From Nanobdellati archaeon (GTDB lineage Archaea > B1Sed10-29 > WALL01 > WAMD01): a DNA stretch of 5,715 bases. The stretch spans positions 1-5,715 of the forward strand of contig WAMD01000005.1 in assembly GCA_015522495.1 (NCBI GenBank), given 5' to 3'. Within the stretch, counting starts at the first letter, position 1. Each line of letters opens with the position of its first letter. A program made the position numbers and the translations under genes. This document shows positions 5,126-5,715 of this stretch, one piece after another. The notes beneath the pieces were generated by a model, which saw only the letters and a list, made by a program, of their open reading frames with translations, did no database searches and was not told the DNA's origin.

Positions 5126-5668
5126 ATGGTTTTAAAATGGTTTTTTAGGGATCACTTGTTTTTCTTGGTTAAAGATGATATCACTGAGTGTGATGTTGAT
5201 GCTATTGTGAACCCTGCTAATTCTCTTATGATTATGGGTGGTGGTGTAGCTGGAGCTATTAAGAGGCGTGGTGGTGCTGGGATTGAAAGAGAGGCTGTTC
5301 AGATGGCTCCTGTGAAAGTTGGGGATGCTGTTGTAACATCTGCTGGTAAACTTAAGGCTAGGTTTGTTATACATGCACCCACAATGGCTTACCCTACTAT
5401 GAGAATAGGTGTTGGGAATATTAGGTTAGCTGTTAGGGCTGCATTAAAAGTTGCTGGTGAAAAGGGTTTTAGAAGCATTGCTTTTCCTGGCATGGGAACT
5501 GGTGTTGGTGGTGTTGACCAAGTTGTTGCTGCTGAAGCTATGGTTGAGGAGATAATTAAATGGTTTGAAATCAGTGGAGAAACTGATGTTTACTTGGTTG
5601 CCTTTAATGATGCTTTGTTCAATGCCTTCAAGAAGGCTTTGGAGAAAAGGATTCCAAGCTTAGCCTAA
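5126..5668 (+). CDS. Macro-domain ADP-ribose-binding protein
   Basis: This 180-residue cytoplasmic protein is a single macro domain, which binds ADP-ribose and in related enzymes removes ADP-ribose from proteins or RNA ends, or a phosphate from ADP-ribose-1''-phosphate. The order of motifs is complete: D18-I19 for the adenine side, AIVNPANS (26-33), the glycine loop MGGGVAGAI (37-45), IHAPTM (82-87), and the second phosphate loop FPGMGTGVGG (120-129). It resembles the free-standing archaeal macro proteins of the AF1521 type. ATG 5126 is chosen because of the GGTGA 6 bases upstream. No functional partner is visible: its neighbours are the tRNA sequences on one side and the window end on the other. 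Codon use differs from the upstream genes: isoleucine is ATT in 8 of 13 cases, and GTT, GCT and GGT dominate, whereas nrdJ favours ATA. The substrate and direction of chemistry cannot be told. Confidence 0.92.
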   Translation: MVLKWFFRDHLFFLVKDDITECDVDAIVNPANSLMIMGGGVAGAIKRRGGAGIEREAVQMAPVKVGDAVVTSAGKLKARFVIHAPTMAYPTMRIGVGNIRLAVRAALKVAGEKGFRSIAFPGMGTGVGGVDQVVAAEAMVEEIIKWFEISGETDVYLVAFNDALFNAFKKALEKRIPSLA

Positions 5669-5692
5669 TGGGTTAGGAGGCATTAAACCCAT
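5668..5692 (+). other. Small hairpin after the macro-domain gene
   Basis: ATGGGTT (5668-5674) pairs perfectly with AACCCAT (5686-5692) across an 11-base loop, starting on the last base of the stop codon. A competing stem, CCTAA/TTAGG (5664-5668 with 5673-5677), overlaps it. No T run follows within the window, so calling it a terminator is not secure. The bases from 5693 to the end show no gene. Confidence 0.35.
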
Positions 5693-5715
5693 AATGTACT
5701 GAGCATATAGAAGAC

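Noticed and set aside
1..5715. CRISPR array, transposase, insertion sequence or intein
   Set aside because: No regularly spaced repeats, transposase-like frames or terminal repeats were seen, and the conserved nrdJ motifs run on without an inserted domain.

Overview
The window reads as a piece of an archaeal chromosome, most likely from a thermophilic member of the Thermoproteota (Crenarchaeota-like). The evidence is GGTGA-type ribosome binding sites, A/T-rich TATA-like elements, heavy use of ATA and AGA/AGG codons, a tRNA gene without encoded CCA, a class II ribonucleotide reductase with an ATP-cone, and a nuclease-like protein carrying an archaeal-style PCNA-interaction motif. The exact lineage cannot be settled from the sequence alone. 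All recognised genes are on the + strand.

Positions 1-4128 look like one operon built around vitamin B12. It opens inside the gene for adenosylcobalamin-dependent ribonucleotide reductase (the 5' end lies outside the window). Next, 11 bases later, comes the corrinoid adenosyltransferase that makes the adenosylcobalamin cofactor. Then, 15 bases later, comes a six-helix membrane protein of the ECF-transporter S-component type. Last is a small exported protein with a transcobalamin-like (DUF4430) domain whose gene overlaps the S-component frame by 176 bases. A simple reading is capture of a corrinoid outside the cell (DUF4430), uptake (S-component), adenosylation (CobO) and use in deoxynucleotide synthesis (NrdJ). 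The transport substrate is inferred from context.

Positions 4129-4259 hold a T-rich terminator-like site and a promoter for a separate gene (4260-4907). That gene encodes a small basic protein with a PD-(D/E)XK nuclease core and an N-terminal PIP-box-like peptide. I do not recognise it as a named family.

Positions 4908-5110 hold an RNA locus: a tRNA-Ile(GAT) gene with two odd positions, followed after 5 bases by a clean 5' half of a second tRNA. The half stops in the anticodon region and is followed by a T-rich stretch. It could be a split (trans-spliced) tRNA half, a tRNA broken by an insertion, or an assembly join between similar tRNA genes.

Positions 5126-5668 encode a macro-domain (ADP-ribose-binding) protein whose codon use differs clearly from the upstream genes. 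The last 47 bases contain a small hairpin and no gene.
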